45,086 nt of DNA from Prevotella sp. (lineage in GTDB: Bacteria > Bacteroidota > Bacteroidia > Bacteroidales > Bacteroidaceae): the NCBI GenBank assembly GCA_017395215.1, contig JAFPVW010000032.1:1-45086 (forward strand), given 5' to 3'. The first letter of the stretch is position 1, and each line of letters starts with the position of its first letter. Shown here piece after piece: positions 7,322 to 15,791 of the stretch. The notes beneath the pieces are model-generated. The model was not told the origin of the DNA and did not search any database. It saw only the letters and a program-made list of their open reading frames with translations. The position numbers and the translations under genes are program-made.

Positions 7322-8959
7322 ATGAATAAGAGAACATTTCTAATCTTTGCCCTTGGCTGCACCATAGCTGCCGCCACGGCACAACAGAATTACAGGATTC
7401 CGGTCAGCGAAGCCGACGAGCAGATGCAGACGGGACGATACGAACCGACATGGGCGTCGCTCGAGACTCACCAGACGCCGGAGTGGTTCCGCGATGCGAA
7501 GTTCGGCATCTGGGCCCACTGGGGGCCGCAGTGTGTCGAAGGCTCGGGCGACTGGATGGCCCGCTCCTTGTATATGGAGGGCACCAACGAGTATAAGTAC
7601 CACGTCAAGAACTACGGCCACCCCTCCGAGTTCGGATTCAAGGACGTGCTGCCGCTGTTCAAGGCCGAGAAATGGGACCCGGAGAAGCTCGTCGAGCGCT
7701 ACAAGCGTTGCGGTGCAAAGTACTTCTTCGTGCTCGGCAACCACCACGACAACTACGACCTATGGGACTCGAAGTACCAGCCGTGGAACTCGAAGAACAT
7801 CGGTCCGAAGCGTGACATCCTCGACGAGTGGGCTCGTGCCGCCAAGAAGGCGGGACTGCCGTTGGGCATCTCGTTTCACGCCGATCACGCCTGGACGTGG
7901 TATGAGCCGTCGCAGCGCTACGACCTGCAGGGCGAGAAGGCCGGCGTCTACTACGACGGCAACCTGACCAAGGAGGACGGCAAGGGCAAGTGGTGGGAAG
8001 GCTACGACCCGCAGCAGCTCTACCAGCAGCGCCACCCCATGAGCAAGGGTTCGTGGGATAACGGCGCCATACACGGCCAGTGGGACTGGAGCCACGGGGC
8101 CTGTCCGCCGTCGCAGGAGTTCGTCGACAATTTCTACAACCGCACGCTCGACGCCATCAACCGCTACCAGCCCGACCTCATCTACTTCGACGTCACCGTG
8201 CTGCCTTTCTACCCGCTGAGCGATTGCGGCCTCAAGATTGCCACACATCTTTATAATAAGAACCCCCGAAGCGTCGTCTTCGGCAAGATTCTGAACGACG
8301 ACCAGCGCCGCGCCCTGACCTGGGACGTGGAGCGAGGCGCCCCCAACGAGATTATCGACGAGCCGTGGCAGACGTGCAACTGCATTGGTGGCTGGCACTA
8401 CACCACGAGCATCTACGAGCAGAACCGCTACAAGACGGCCGAGGCAGTGGTCAGACAGCTGGTCGACATTGTCTCGAAGAACGGCAACCTGCTGCTTAGC
8501 ATCCCCCTGCGCGCCGACGGTACCTACGATGACAAGGAGGCCCAGTTCCTCGACGAACTCGAAGCATGGATGTCAGTCAACGGCGAGAGCATCTTCGGCA
8601 CACGGCCCTGGGTGAAGTTCGGCGAGGGTCCCGTGGCCGAGAAGGACATCAAGATCAACAACCAGGGCTTCAACGACGGCCAGTTTGCCAATATGGACTA
8701 CCGCGACATCCGCTTCAACCAGACCAAGAAGTACCTCTACGCCACCGCCATGAGCTGGCCTCAGGACGGCCGCCTCATCATCAGGTCGCTGGCTAAGAAA
8801 GCCTCCCCTACGGGGGGAGGTTGGGAGGGGGCTCCCATTAGCAGCGTCACCCTGCTTGGCTACGGTAAGCTGAAAGCCCGCCAGACCGTGCAAGGCCTGG
8901 AGGTCCAGCTGCCCAAGCCCTGCAACAAGATCGCCCCCGTACTGAGAATCAACAAATAA
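7322..8959 (+). CDS. Secreted alpha-L-fucosidase, GH29
   Basis: Hydrolyses terminal alpha-L-fucose from glycans outside the cytoplasm. The 545-residue product starts with a signal peptide (MNKRTFLIFALG, probable cut after ATA). The GH29 barrel follows: FGIWAHWGPQ near 55, YFFVLGNHHDNYDLW near 130, GLPLGISFHADHAW, and DLIYFDVT with Asp290 as the likely nucleophile. NGNLLLSIPLRADGT marks the end of the barrel and a beta domain follows. A GC-rich repeat is read in frame at residues 494-505 in that C-terminal domain. I chose ATG 7322 because an upstream in-frame TTG at 7310 lies inside the promoter. The product fits the fucose permease and oxidative enzymes encoded on the opposite strand. Confidence 0.93.
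   Translation: MNKRTFLIFALGCTIAAATAQQNYRIPVSEADEQMQTGRYEPTWASLETHQTPEWFRDAKFGIWAHWGPQCVEGSGDWMARSLYMEGTNEYKYHVKNYGHPSEFGFKDVLPLFKAEKWDPEKLVERYKRCGAKYFFVLGNHHDNYDLWDSKYQPWNSKNIGPKRDILDEWARAAKKAGLPLGISFHADHAWTWYEPSQRYDLQGEKAGVYYDGNLTKEDGKGKWWEGYDPQQLYQQRHPMSKGSWDNGAIHGQWDWSHGACPPSQEFVDNFYNRTLDAINRYQPDLIYFDVTVLPFYPLSDCGLKIATHLYNKNPRSVVFGKILNDDQRRALTWDVERGAPNEIIDEPWQTCNCIGGWHYTTSIYEQNRYKTAEAVVRQLVDIVSKNGNLLLSIPLRADGTYDDKEAQFLDELEAWMSVNGESIFGTRPWVKFGEGPVAEKDIKINNQGFNDGQFANMDYRDIRFNQTKKYLYATAMSWPQDGRLIIRSLAKKASPTGGGWEGAPISSVTLLGYGKLKARQTVQGLEVQLPKPCNKIAPVLRINK
8801..8836. repeat. GC-rich palindromic element inside the fucosidase gene
   Basis: GCCTCCCCTACGGGGGGAGG followed by a TTGGGAGGGGGCTCCC tail. 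CTCCCC...GGGGAG forms a short hairpin. It is read in frame as ASPTGGGWEGAP. Confidence 0.8.
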
Positions 8960-9007
8960 ATCGAAAATAGAAAATCGTAAATCGAAAATCGTAAATCGTA
9001 AATAATC
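8960..9007. repeat. AAATCGT word repeat between fucosidase and pantothenate kinase genes
   Basis: Five variants of AAATCG(T)A fill the entire gap directly after the fucosidase stop and run to 1 nt before the kinase start. The same words, inverted, lie at 5101-5134. Confidence 0.7.
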
Positions 9008-9826
9008 ATGGGAATCATCATTGGAATTGACGTGGGCATATCCACCACTAAGATTGTGGGACTGAAGGACGGACGGGTCACTTCCCCCACACGCATCACC
9101 GCCGCCGACCCCATCACATCGCTCTACGGCGCATTCGGCAAGTACTTGCACGACAACGACATACAGCTGCAGGACGTCGAGCAGGTGATGCTCACGGGTG
9201 TAGGCTCGGCCTACATCAAGGGCGACCTCTACGGACTGCCGACACGCAAGGTGGAGGAGTTCGAGGCCGACGGCCTCGGCGCACGCTATGAGTCGAAGCT
9301 CGACCACACCATCGTCGTCTCAATGGGCACGGGCACCAGCTTCGTGCAGTGCGACGGCGACGTGATGCGCCACATCGGCGGCATCGGCATCGGCGGCGGC
9401 ACACTGGCAGGACTCGCGCGCCTCCTGCTCAACACCAGCGACATCAAGGCCGTCTCGGCAATGGCCATGCAGGGCGACATCAGCCACATGAACCTCCGCA
9501 TCGGCGACATCTCCGCCGAACCGCTGCCCGGACTGCCTATGGAGGCCACCGCCAGCATCCTGGCCAAGGCTCAGAGCGACGCCTCGAAGGAGGACATCGC
9601 CCTCGGCATTATCTCGATGGTGCTCCAGACCATTGGTTCGGCAGCCTGGCTGTCGAGCCGCGGCTCCGGCATACGCGACTTCGTCCTCATCGGCAACCTC
9701 ACGCTCCTGCCACAGTGCAAGGAGGTCTTCCCGCCGTTAGAGAAGCTCTACAACATCCACTACCACATACCGAAGTACTCTCAATACTGCACCGCCATCG
9801 GTGCCGCACTGAGCTACAAGAAATAA
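9008..9826 (+). CDS. coaW: Type II pantothenate kinase (Fumble family)
   Basis: Phosphorylates pantothenate, the first step of coenzyme A synthesis, in the cytoplasm. The 272-residue product matches bacterial type II kinases in length. The ASKHA ATP-fold phosphate-1 motif is GIDVGISTTKIVGL at 5-18, the phosphate-2 loop is VVSMGTGTSFV near 103, and HIGGIGIGGGTLAGL follows near 120. It starts 48 nt after the fucosidase stop with only a simple repeat between, so it may be cotranscribed. It converges on the MFS gene with 2 nt between stop codons. Catalytic class is recognised from motifs only. Confidence 0.85.
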   Translation: MGIIIGIDVGISTTKIVGLKDGRVTSPTRITAADPITSLYGAFGKYLHDNDIQLQDVEQVMLTGVGSAYIKGDLYGLPTRKVEEFEADGLGARYESKLDHTIVVSMGTGTSFVQCDGDVMRHIGGIGIGGGTLAGLARLLLNTSDIKAVSAMAMQGDISHMNLRIGDISAEPLPGLPMEATASILAKAQSDASKEDIALGIISMVLQTIGSAAWLSSRGSGIRDFVLIGNLTLLPQCKEVFPPLEKLYNIHYHIPKYSQYCTAIGAALSYKK

Positions 9827-9828
9827 GT

Positions 9829-11115
9829 TCACCTCACGCCCTCGTTCAGGTTTCGCTCTAAGAAGAAGCGGCGCGTACGCAGGAAGAACAGGGCGACACC
9901 CGTGGCGTTCACGGCTGCCACCGTCCAGAAGGCGGCTGAATAGCCCGCCAGCTCGCTGATGACGCCGCCCACGAGGATGCCGAGTCCCATGCCCACGTCC
10001 CACGACACGAGGATGGTCGAGTTAGCCGTGCCACGCTGACTGTTAGGCGCCACGCTGATGGTCATGTTCTGGAATGCCGGCCACATATGTCCGTTGCCCA
10101 GCCCGATCAGCAGTGCCGATGCGTAGTAGCCCACCATATTCGGCACCAATATAAATAAGGTATAGCCGACGAGCGAGATGACCATGCCCTCCCCGGCGTT
10201 GTGCGTCACCCTACCCTGCCTGAGCGCCCGTCCCCCCTGCAGCCGCGACAGAATCAGACCCACCGAGCAGAGCATGAAGTAAGTCCCCGTACCGCCCGTG
10301 ATGCCCATCACCTCCTTGCCGTAAATGGCCAGATAGTTCGACAGCACACCGAAGCAGAACCCGAACGCCACCATGTTAACACCCAGCAGCCAGCCGCGGA
10401 CGAGGAAGAAGCGGTCAAGGCTGATGGTGGAGGGTCGAAGCTTCTGCGCAGCAACTCCCCCTCTTCGGGAGGGGGATGGGGGGAGGCTCCCATCCACTGC
10501 CATCCCCACAACAGCCACGAAGAAGGCTATCCAGAACAACAGCTCAAAACTCTGCGTGTACTTATAGACAAAGATGCCCACCGTCGGAGCAATGGCCATC
10601 GCCAGGTTGTTCGACAGACCGTAGTAGCCTATCCCCTCGGTGCGCCGGCTCGACGGCAGCACGTCGATGGCTACCGTCGAGTTAGCCACCGTCAGCGCAC
10701 CGAACGGCCCCCCGTGCAGCGTCCTCACAATAGTAAACAGCAGCAGCGACGAAGCCGCCAGATAGCCCGCGAAGAAGATCGTGAACGCCACGAAGCTCAC
10801 CATCAGCACCGTCTTCCGCGGAAACGAGTCAACCAGAAACCCGCTGAACGGTCTCATCACCAGTGCCGTCACCGTATACCCCGACAGCACCAGCCCGATT
10901 ACGTCCTTCGTCGCACCGAAGTGCTCGCTCAGATAGAGCGGCAGCAGCGGCGTCAGTACGTAGAAGGCGAAAAACAGCGAGAAATTCGCCACCATCACCT
11001 TACAGTAGTTCCTGTTCCACAGTCTCTCCATACTCAAGGCAGCGGCCTTTCTGCCCTTCTCCCCTCCCATCGTAGGGGAGGGGTCGGGGGTGGGGTCAGT
11101 ATTGTTATTATTCAT
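9829..11115 (-). CDS. MFS transporter carrying two in-frame repeat insertions
   Basis: A 428-residue inner-membrane protein of the major facilitator superfamily with about 12 membrane segments, starting near residue 38 (VMVANFSLFFAFYVLTPLLP). The loop after segment 2 has GFLVDSFPRKTVLM, the family signature. Substrate is unknown; the arabinose-efflux/YhhS-like group is plausible. Two GC-rich elements are translated: one in the N-terminal cytoplasmic tail (PTPDPSPTMGGEKG, about 8-21) and one in the central cytoplasmic loop between segments 6 and 7 (LPPSPSRRGGVAA, about 209-222). Both are places where MFS proteins tolerate length changes. The gene is divergent from the vWA operon. Confidence 0.85.
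   Translation of the reverse strand: MNNNNTDPTPDPSPTMGGEKGRKAAALSMERLWNRNYCKVMVANFSLFFAFYVLTPLLPLYLSEHFGATKDVIGLVLSGYTVTALVMRPFSGFLVDSFPRKTVLMVSFVAFTIFFAGYLAASSLLLFTIVRTLHGGPFGALTVANSTVAIDVLPSSRRTEGIGYYGLSNNLAMAIAPTVGIFVYKYTQSFELLFWIAFFVAVVGMAVDGSLPPSPSRRGGVAAQKLRPSTISLDRFFLVRGWLLGVNMVAFGFCFGVLSNYLAIYGKEVMGITGGTGTYFMLCSVGLILSRLQGGRALRQGRVTHNAGEGMVISLVGYTLFILVPNMVGYYASALLIGLGNGHMWPAFQNMTISVAPNSQRGTANSTILVSWDVGMGLGILVGGVISELAGYSAAFWTVAAVNATGVALFFLRTRRFFLERNLNEGVR
10453..10491. repeat. GC-rich palindromic element in the MFS central loop
   Basis: CTCCCCCTCTTCGGGAGGGG hairpin with a GATGGGGGGAGG tail. Read in frame on the minus strand as SLPPSPSRRGGV. Confidence 0.8.
11056..11097. repeat. GC-rich palindromic element at the MFS N-terminus
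   Basis: CTCCCCTCCCATCGTAGGGG followed by AGGGGTCGGGGGTGGGG. Read in frame as DPTPDPSPTMGGEKG near the start of the MFS protein. Confidence 0.78.
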
Positions 11116-11146
11116 GTTTGCTTACGTCTATTCGAAAAATGTGCTG

Positions 11147-11154
11147 CAAAGGTA
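11147..11154 (-). promoter_or_regulatory. -7 box for the MFS gene
   Basis: TACCTTTG on the minus strand, followed by CAGC, 31 nt before the ATG at 11115. No TTTG at the expected upstream spacing was found. Confidence 0.5.
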
Positions 11155-11194
11155 CGAAATAATTCCCCCATTTACCCATTTTCCCCTGTAATTA

Positions 11195-11226
11195 TTTGCA
11201 CAGTTCGAAAATAATGCCTAACTTTG
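11195..11226 (+). promoter_or_regulatory. Promoter of the vWA/tubulin-like/papain-like operon
   Basis: TTTG (11195-11198), exactly 20 nt, TAACTTTG (11219-11226): a perfect Bacteroidetes promoter, 27 nt before the ATG at 11254. Confidence 0.85.
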
Positions 11227-11253
11227 CAAGTGATATACTAACCACCACCCAAG

Positions 11254-12987
11254 ATGAGGAACCCGAAAACTATCATATTACTGCTTGTCACCCTGCTGTA
11301 CGCAACTGCAATGTCAGCACAGCGCGAGCGCAACTACATCTACCTCGTTGACTGCACAAAGTCGATGACGGGCTTTGGCTGTTCGCCCGACATCTGGCAA
11401 CCCACAAAAGACTACCTCCACAATGAACTCACGAAGCACGGACCAGGCACGACACTCCACATTGTCCCTTTCCAGGGCAAAGTACACCCCGCCATAAACT
11501 TCAATGCCGGGAACCTCAAGTGGGCCGACATCGAGAAGAGTATCGACAGCTATGTGGAGATGCCCACCAACACCAACATCTGTGACGCGTGGGACGCCAT
11601 CGACCATTTTATAGACCTCCACAAAGACAACTACATCATACTGCTCACCGACGGCAAGGATAACGTCCAGGGCATGGATGCCGTGGCACGCAAGCTAAGC
11701 AGCTGGTGCGGCAAGTACCCTAACACCTACGCCTTCTATGTCCAGCTGACCAAAGCCGCCGTCGACAAAAAGGTGGCTGAAGTGATAGACATCTGCGAAA
11801 ACGAATTTGTCGTCGATGCCAGCAAAGGAAAAGATATTCCCGTCTTCGGCGGATTCGAAAAGGGCATCGTCATCTATGCCAACACCCTGAACCTCGACAG
11901 GCACCACCTGCTGGCCTTCTCGTCGGCTGGCGAATATGCCGCCAAGGCAACGTGTAGCGACCCTTGGTTCGACGTCGCTATCAGCGATGGCAAAATCAGC
12001 AACGGACGGTTAGAGGTGCAGATAAAAGCTCGGAAGCCCGTCTCCGACATCAACACTGAGCTCCCCCCGACCTACAGCTTTACCTTTGACGTTCAGTCCA
12101 GCGAGGTTCGCATCATTAACCCCACCGTCAAGGTCATCATGACCAACAAGCCGGAGCGCGCCTTAGAGCTTTTGTCCGAAGAGACCGACATCGGACGTGC
12201 GTCATGGTACGACAGCTTCCTGTTCTGGGGAGCCGACACGCCCGACACGCTTTACGCCGACCTCAAGGCTGTTTTTAACGACGAAGCCCGGAAGGACCGC
12301 TCCGCCATAGAACTGCAAGTCAGCGACGAAGAAGGCAACAACGACTTCGACCTGTTCTTCAACGGACAGCCCGTGAAAGACGGCCGGATCGTCATGCACA
12401 GCCAGAATCAGAGTCCAACCGTCCTCTCGCTCGTCTACCACCCGTCGGCCAACGAGGGCAAGCGCTACCTCAGCATAAAGCCCGTGGCCAAACACCAGCT
12501 CGACAACATCAACGACCAACCCGTAGAGCAGTACACCCTCACCCTGCGCTCACGCTACTCCGTCGGATGGAACCCGCTCAAGACCATATTGACTTGGACC
12601 GCCATCCTCCTCTTAGCAGTCCTCCTGCTCTGGTTCCTCATGCTCAGGCGCCTCTTCTTCCCGCCAATAACTGTGAAGACCATCCAGATCAGCGACCCAT
12701 ACTTTAGCAATGTCAATGTAAAAGGCAAGCGACGCGTCGTGTTCACCGACAAGAAAATGAGCCAAAGCCTCATCAGCAGACTGTTCACCGGCGAGATACT
12801 CTACAAGAAGAACGACGTTTGGACCTCACCCCTCACCCTTGAGGCCGGCTCGAAACGGAAGACACTCAGGGTGGTGCGCACGCGTGACTACACCTTCGAC
12901 CCCTACACCGCCATGCTGAAGTCACCCGAAGACTACGTCGTCGAAAACGTCAACGATAAGACAAAAATCAAAATGACCATCAATTAA
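11254..12987 (+). CDS. Membrane-anchored von Willebrand factor A domain protein (system gene 1)
   Basis: A 577-residue exported protein. Residues 1-22 are a signal peptide (IILLLVTLLYATAMSA). A vWA domain follows: the MIDAS motif is Asp33-Cys-Thr-Lys-Ser37 (a DxTxS variant of DxSxS) in LVDCTKSMTGF, and LLTDGKDN around Asp133 is the second metal-binding segment. Beta-rich sequence runs to about 440. A single membrane helix at about 445-467 (ILTWTAILLLAVLLLWFLML) is followed by an RR stop-transfer and a cytoplasmic domain of about 110 residues. The predicted topology puts the vWA domain in the periplasm and the tail in the cytosol, where it could meet the tubulin-like protein encoded 24 nt downstream. 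Function is unknown; vWA domains usually bind proteins through a metal ion. Confidence 0.85.
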   Translation: MRNPKTIILLLVTLLYATAMSAQRERNYIYLVDCTKSMTGFGCSPDIWQPTKDYLHNELTKHGPGTTLHIVPFQGKVHPAINFNAGNLKWADIEKSIDSYVEMPTNTNICDAWDAIDHFIDLHKDNYIILLTDGKDNVQGMDAVARKLSSWCGKYPNTYAFYVQLTKAAVDKKVAEVIDICENEFVVDASKGKDIPVFGGFEKGIVIYANTLNLDRHHLLAFSSAGEYAAKATCSDPWFDVAISDGKISNGRLEVQIKARKPVSDINTELPPTYSFTFDVQSSEVRIINPTVKVIMTNKPERALELLSEETDIGRASWYDSFLFWGADTPDTLYADLKAVFNDEARKDRSAIELQVSDEEGNNDFDLFFNGQPVKDGRIVMHSQNQSPTVLSLVYHPSANEGKRYLSIKPVAKHQLDNINDQPVEQYTLTLRSRYSVGWNPLKTILTWTAILLLAVLLLWFLMLRRLFFPPITVKTIQISDPYFSNVNVKGKRRVVFTDKKMSQSLISRLFTGEILYKKNDVWTSPLTLEAGSKRKTLRVVRTRDYTFDPYTAMLKSPEDYVVENVNDKTKIKMTIN

Positions 12988-13011
12988 CAGAACCAACAAA
13001 ACATACCAACT

Positions 13012-15765
13012 ATGGCAACAAAAATCAAGAGATGCCTCTACGTAGGACTTGGCGGAACCGGCATGAACGCCCTCCTACACACCAAGAAAATGTTTGTCGA
13101 GACATACGGCGAAGTACCACCCATGATAGGGTTCCTCGGCATCGACACCGACGGCGACGTCTACCAGAAAGAGCTCCCAAGCAAATACGGCCCCGTCAGC
13201 CTCGCACCCAACGAGCAGACACCCATCCTCGTCGAAGACGCACAGGCTGCCTACATCACCAGCAAGCGGCACTTCTCGTGGGTACATCCCGACAACGTCT
13301 TCGCCCTGACATCGATGACCAAGGGCGCAGGACAGATACGCAGCAACGGCCGTTTTGCCCTCATCTGCAACTTCGAGAACCTCTCTGTCAAAGTGCGCGA
13401 CGCCGTCAGCCGCATCACATCGGCCAGCATCAAGACCAACCCCAAATATGACGCCGACTTCGTGGGCGACGTCGAGGTACACATGGTATTCTCCATGAGC
13501 GGCGGCACCGGTGGAGGCACCTTCCTCGACATGGCCTACGTCATCAGGCACGCCCTCGGCAAGTGCAAGCTAACGGGTTACGCCGTGCTGCCCGACGTCT
13601 TCGAGGCCATGTCGCAATACGGTATGGAGCGCGTCAAGCCCAACACCTACGGCAGCATCGTCGACCTCGACTACTTCATGCACCTCAACGGCACCGAGGG
13701 ACTGCAGTTCGACTACGTAACCAGCACGCACGACGTCAAGAGCCGGCCATTCTCAGCCTTCTTCTTCATCGACAACAAGAACAAGGGCGGCGACTCCTAC
13801 AGCAACATCGACCAGCTCGCCGAGATGATCTCTCTGGCACTCGTCACGTCGTCGGGCGAGCTCAGCAGCTCCGTAGACTCCGTCACCGACAACGTCGAGA
13901 AGAGCATTATGAACGGCGACGGCAAGGTGGGCGACAAACGGGCATGGGTCAGCGGCATGGGAGCCTGCCAGATACTCTTCCGCGGCAGGGACATCAGCCA
14001 GATCAATGCCCTGAAGAACGCCCAGCGCATCATACAGCGCATGCTCAACAGCTGCATCGACGCCAATATCCTCGCCAACAACTGGATCGACGCCCCCGAG
14101 GTCAACATCCGCGAGAACGGCGGTGCCGAAAACGACAACGTCATCGACTTCCTGCTGCCGAAGAACCCCAAGTTCCCCCTCGAAGACATTGACGACGACC
14201 AGACAGCCGAGAAGTCGGCCGATGCCTACATCGAGAAAGTAGGCCGCCCCAAGGACGAGGAAGTACAGGCCCGCGTGCTCGAACTGAAGAACCGCGTCAA
14301 CGCCGAGCTGCACAAGCTCGTCGTCAAGGCCGTCAACCAGGAATGCGGCGTAGGACTGGCCAAGGACGTGCTCGACGCGCTCCAGAGCCAGATTGACGTG
14401 TTCCTCAGCGAGATGAACACCGAGAAGGACAACCTGACAGAGACACAGCCCCGCCTGCAGAACGCCCTGAAGGTGGCCGCTGCCGACCTGAAAGAGTACA
14501 GCCAGCGATTCTTTAAGACAAAAGGCAGACTCGCCGACCTGCGCCAGGGCGTCTGCGACGCCGCCATGGCCCTCGCCGTCAACATCCGCGAGCAGAAGCG
14601 CCGCGACGGTGCCATCACCTTCTTCAGCGCCCTGCTGCAGAACGTCACTGACGAGAAACTGAAACTGCACAACATCGAGAACAAGCTGAAGGCGGTGAAC
14701 ACGGCGTTCAACAACAAAATTGCAGCCCTGCAGAACAACGTCAGCCGCACCAATGCCGCCTCGTTCCAGATCGACCTGGCCAAGCAGGCCCTCAACACCG
14801 TCACCATCAACGACGACGAGATTCAGATTACCGACTTCATCAACAGCCTGCCCTACCCCGAGAAATTCTACGAGACAGACAACCGGCCGACAGAGGAGCT
14901 TGAGCAGGACCTGCTCGGTTACACCGCCACCCTGCCTACGGCCCGAAAGTGGGCTGCCACGACCATCGACGACATCATGAAACAGATGGACAAGGACAAT
15001 CCCGAGGAGCTGAACCACATTCTGCGCATGGCACTGGCCAAGGCATCGCCACTGCTGAGCATCAACACACGCGGCGAGGTGGGCTACAGGGTAGCACGCT
15101 TCACCTACGTCGGCGTGCCCATGGAAAGCACACTGCTGAAAGACAACGGCCGACTCGAAAGTCTCGCCGGCGGCGACAAGATCAACTTCACACGGCTCGG
15201 CATGGATGACCGTGTCATCATCTACAACCAGGTGGGCGTGGTGCCGGCCTACTTCATCGGGGCACTCGAAACCTATCGCCAGAAGTACAGCCGCAGCACC
15301 ATCTTCTCGCACTTCGACTTAAACATCTACAACAAGATGGAGAAGGACCACTTCTCGCTGATACCAGTGAAGGACGACGGGCAGAGGGACATCGAACTGT
15401 GGGTACGGGGCTTCATCTTCGGACTCATCAAGAACGAGAATGGCAAGTACTACGTCAAGAACAAAGAGACGGGCATGGCACTGCGCAACTACTGGGTCGA
15501 ACTGGCCACCTACCGCAACGATGCCTTCAACGCATTCGTCAGCAACATCCACCAGCTGAGGCCGCAGTTCAAAGACTACATCGCCACTTGGCACAAGGAC
15601 AACGGCCAGGACGCCATCAAGGCCCTGCGTGCCGACGTCAAGGCCAACTACCGCGAGAAATTCTCGCAGCTGAACATGGATGACGAGGAACTGTTTGCCC
15701 GTGGTAACGAGCAGATAGCCGACCTCATGGAGAAAGAGCTGCGCTTCGTCGAGACACTGGAATAA
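13012..15765 (+). CDS. Tubulin/FtsZ-like GTPase with coiled-coil extension (system gene 2)
   Basis: A 917-residue cytoplasmic protein of the bacterial tubulin-like group (Pfam Tubulin_2 type, by my reading). GLGGTG at 12-17 is the first nucleotide-binding glycine loop, GGTGGGT at 164-170 is the tubulin/FtsZ signature loop (T4), and NIDQLAEM starting at Asn265 is a good candidate for the catalytic T7 loop (NxDxxD/E). The GTPase core takes up about 380 residues. A long polar, heptad-rich region (about 410-590) and a C-terminal domain of about 300 residues with no family I recognise follow. It is more than twice the length of FtsZ. It is encoded between a vWA protein and a peptidase protein in the same operon. 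GTP-driven polymerisation is inferred from the motifs, not shown. Confidence 0.87.
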   Translation: MATKIKRCLYVGLGGTGMNALLHTKKMFVETYGEVPPMIGFLGIDTDGDVYQKELPSKYGPVSLAPNEQTPILVEDAQAAYITSKRHFSWVHPDNVFALTSMTKGAGQIRSNGRFALICNFENLSVKVRDAVSRITSASIKTNPKYDADFVGDVEVHMVFSMSGGTGGGTFLDMAYVIRHALGKCKLTGYAVLPDVFEAMSQYGMERVKPNTYGSIVDLDYFMHLNGTEGLQFDYVTSTHDVKSRPFSAFFFIDNKNKGGDSYSNIDQLAEMISLALVTSSGELSSSVDSVTDNVEKSIMNGDGKVGDKRAWVSGMGACQILFRGRDISQINALKNAQRIIQRMLNSCIDANILANNWIDAPEVNIRENGGAENDNVIDFLLPKNPKFPLEDIDDDQTAEKSADAYIEKVGRPKDEEVQARVLELKNRVNAELHKLVVKAVNQECGVGLAKDVLDALQSQIDVFLSEMNTEKDNLTETQPRLQNALKVAAADLKEYSQRFFKTKGRLADLRQGVCDAAMALAVNIREQKRRDGAITFFSALLQNVTDEKLKLHNIENKLKAVNTAFNNKIAALQNNVSRTNAASFQIDLAKQALNTVTINDDEIQITDFINSLPYPEKFYETDNRPTEELEQDLLGYTATLPTARKWAATTIDDIMKQMDKDNPEELNHILRMALAKASPLLSINTRGEVGYRVARFTYVGVPMESTLLKDNGRLESLAGGDKINFTRLGMDDRVIIYNQVGVVPAYFIGALETYRQKYSRSTIFSHFDLNIYNKMEKDHFSLIPVKDDGQRDIELWVRGFIFGLIKNENGKYYVKNKETGMALRNYWVELATYRNDAFNAFVSNIHQLRPQFKDYIATWHKDNGQDAIKALRADVKANYREKFSQLNMDDEELFARGNEQIADLMEKELRFVETLE

Positions 15766-15791
15766 CAGGCCACAGCCCCATACGTTTGCCT

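Noticed and set aside
10201-11214. 337-codon plus-strand open frame
   Set aside because: Antisense to the MFS gene and crosses its promoter; its Arg/His/Gln-rich composition is that of a shadow.
13753-15312. 519-codon minus-strand open frame
   Set aside because: Antisense to the tubulin-like gene, with Val/Leu-rich composition typical of a shadow frame in GC-rich DNA and no recognisable motif.
15786-15791. Upstream TTG start for the peptidase protein
   Set aside because: It adds only two residues; the ATG at 15792 is the simpler start.
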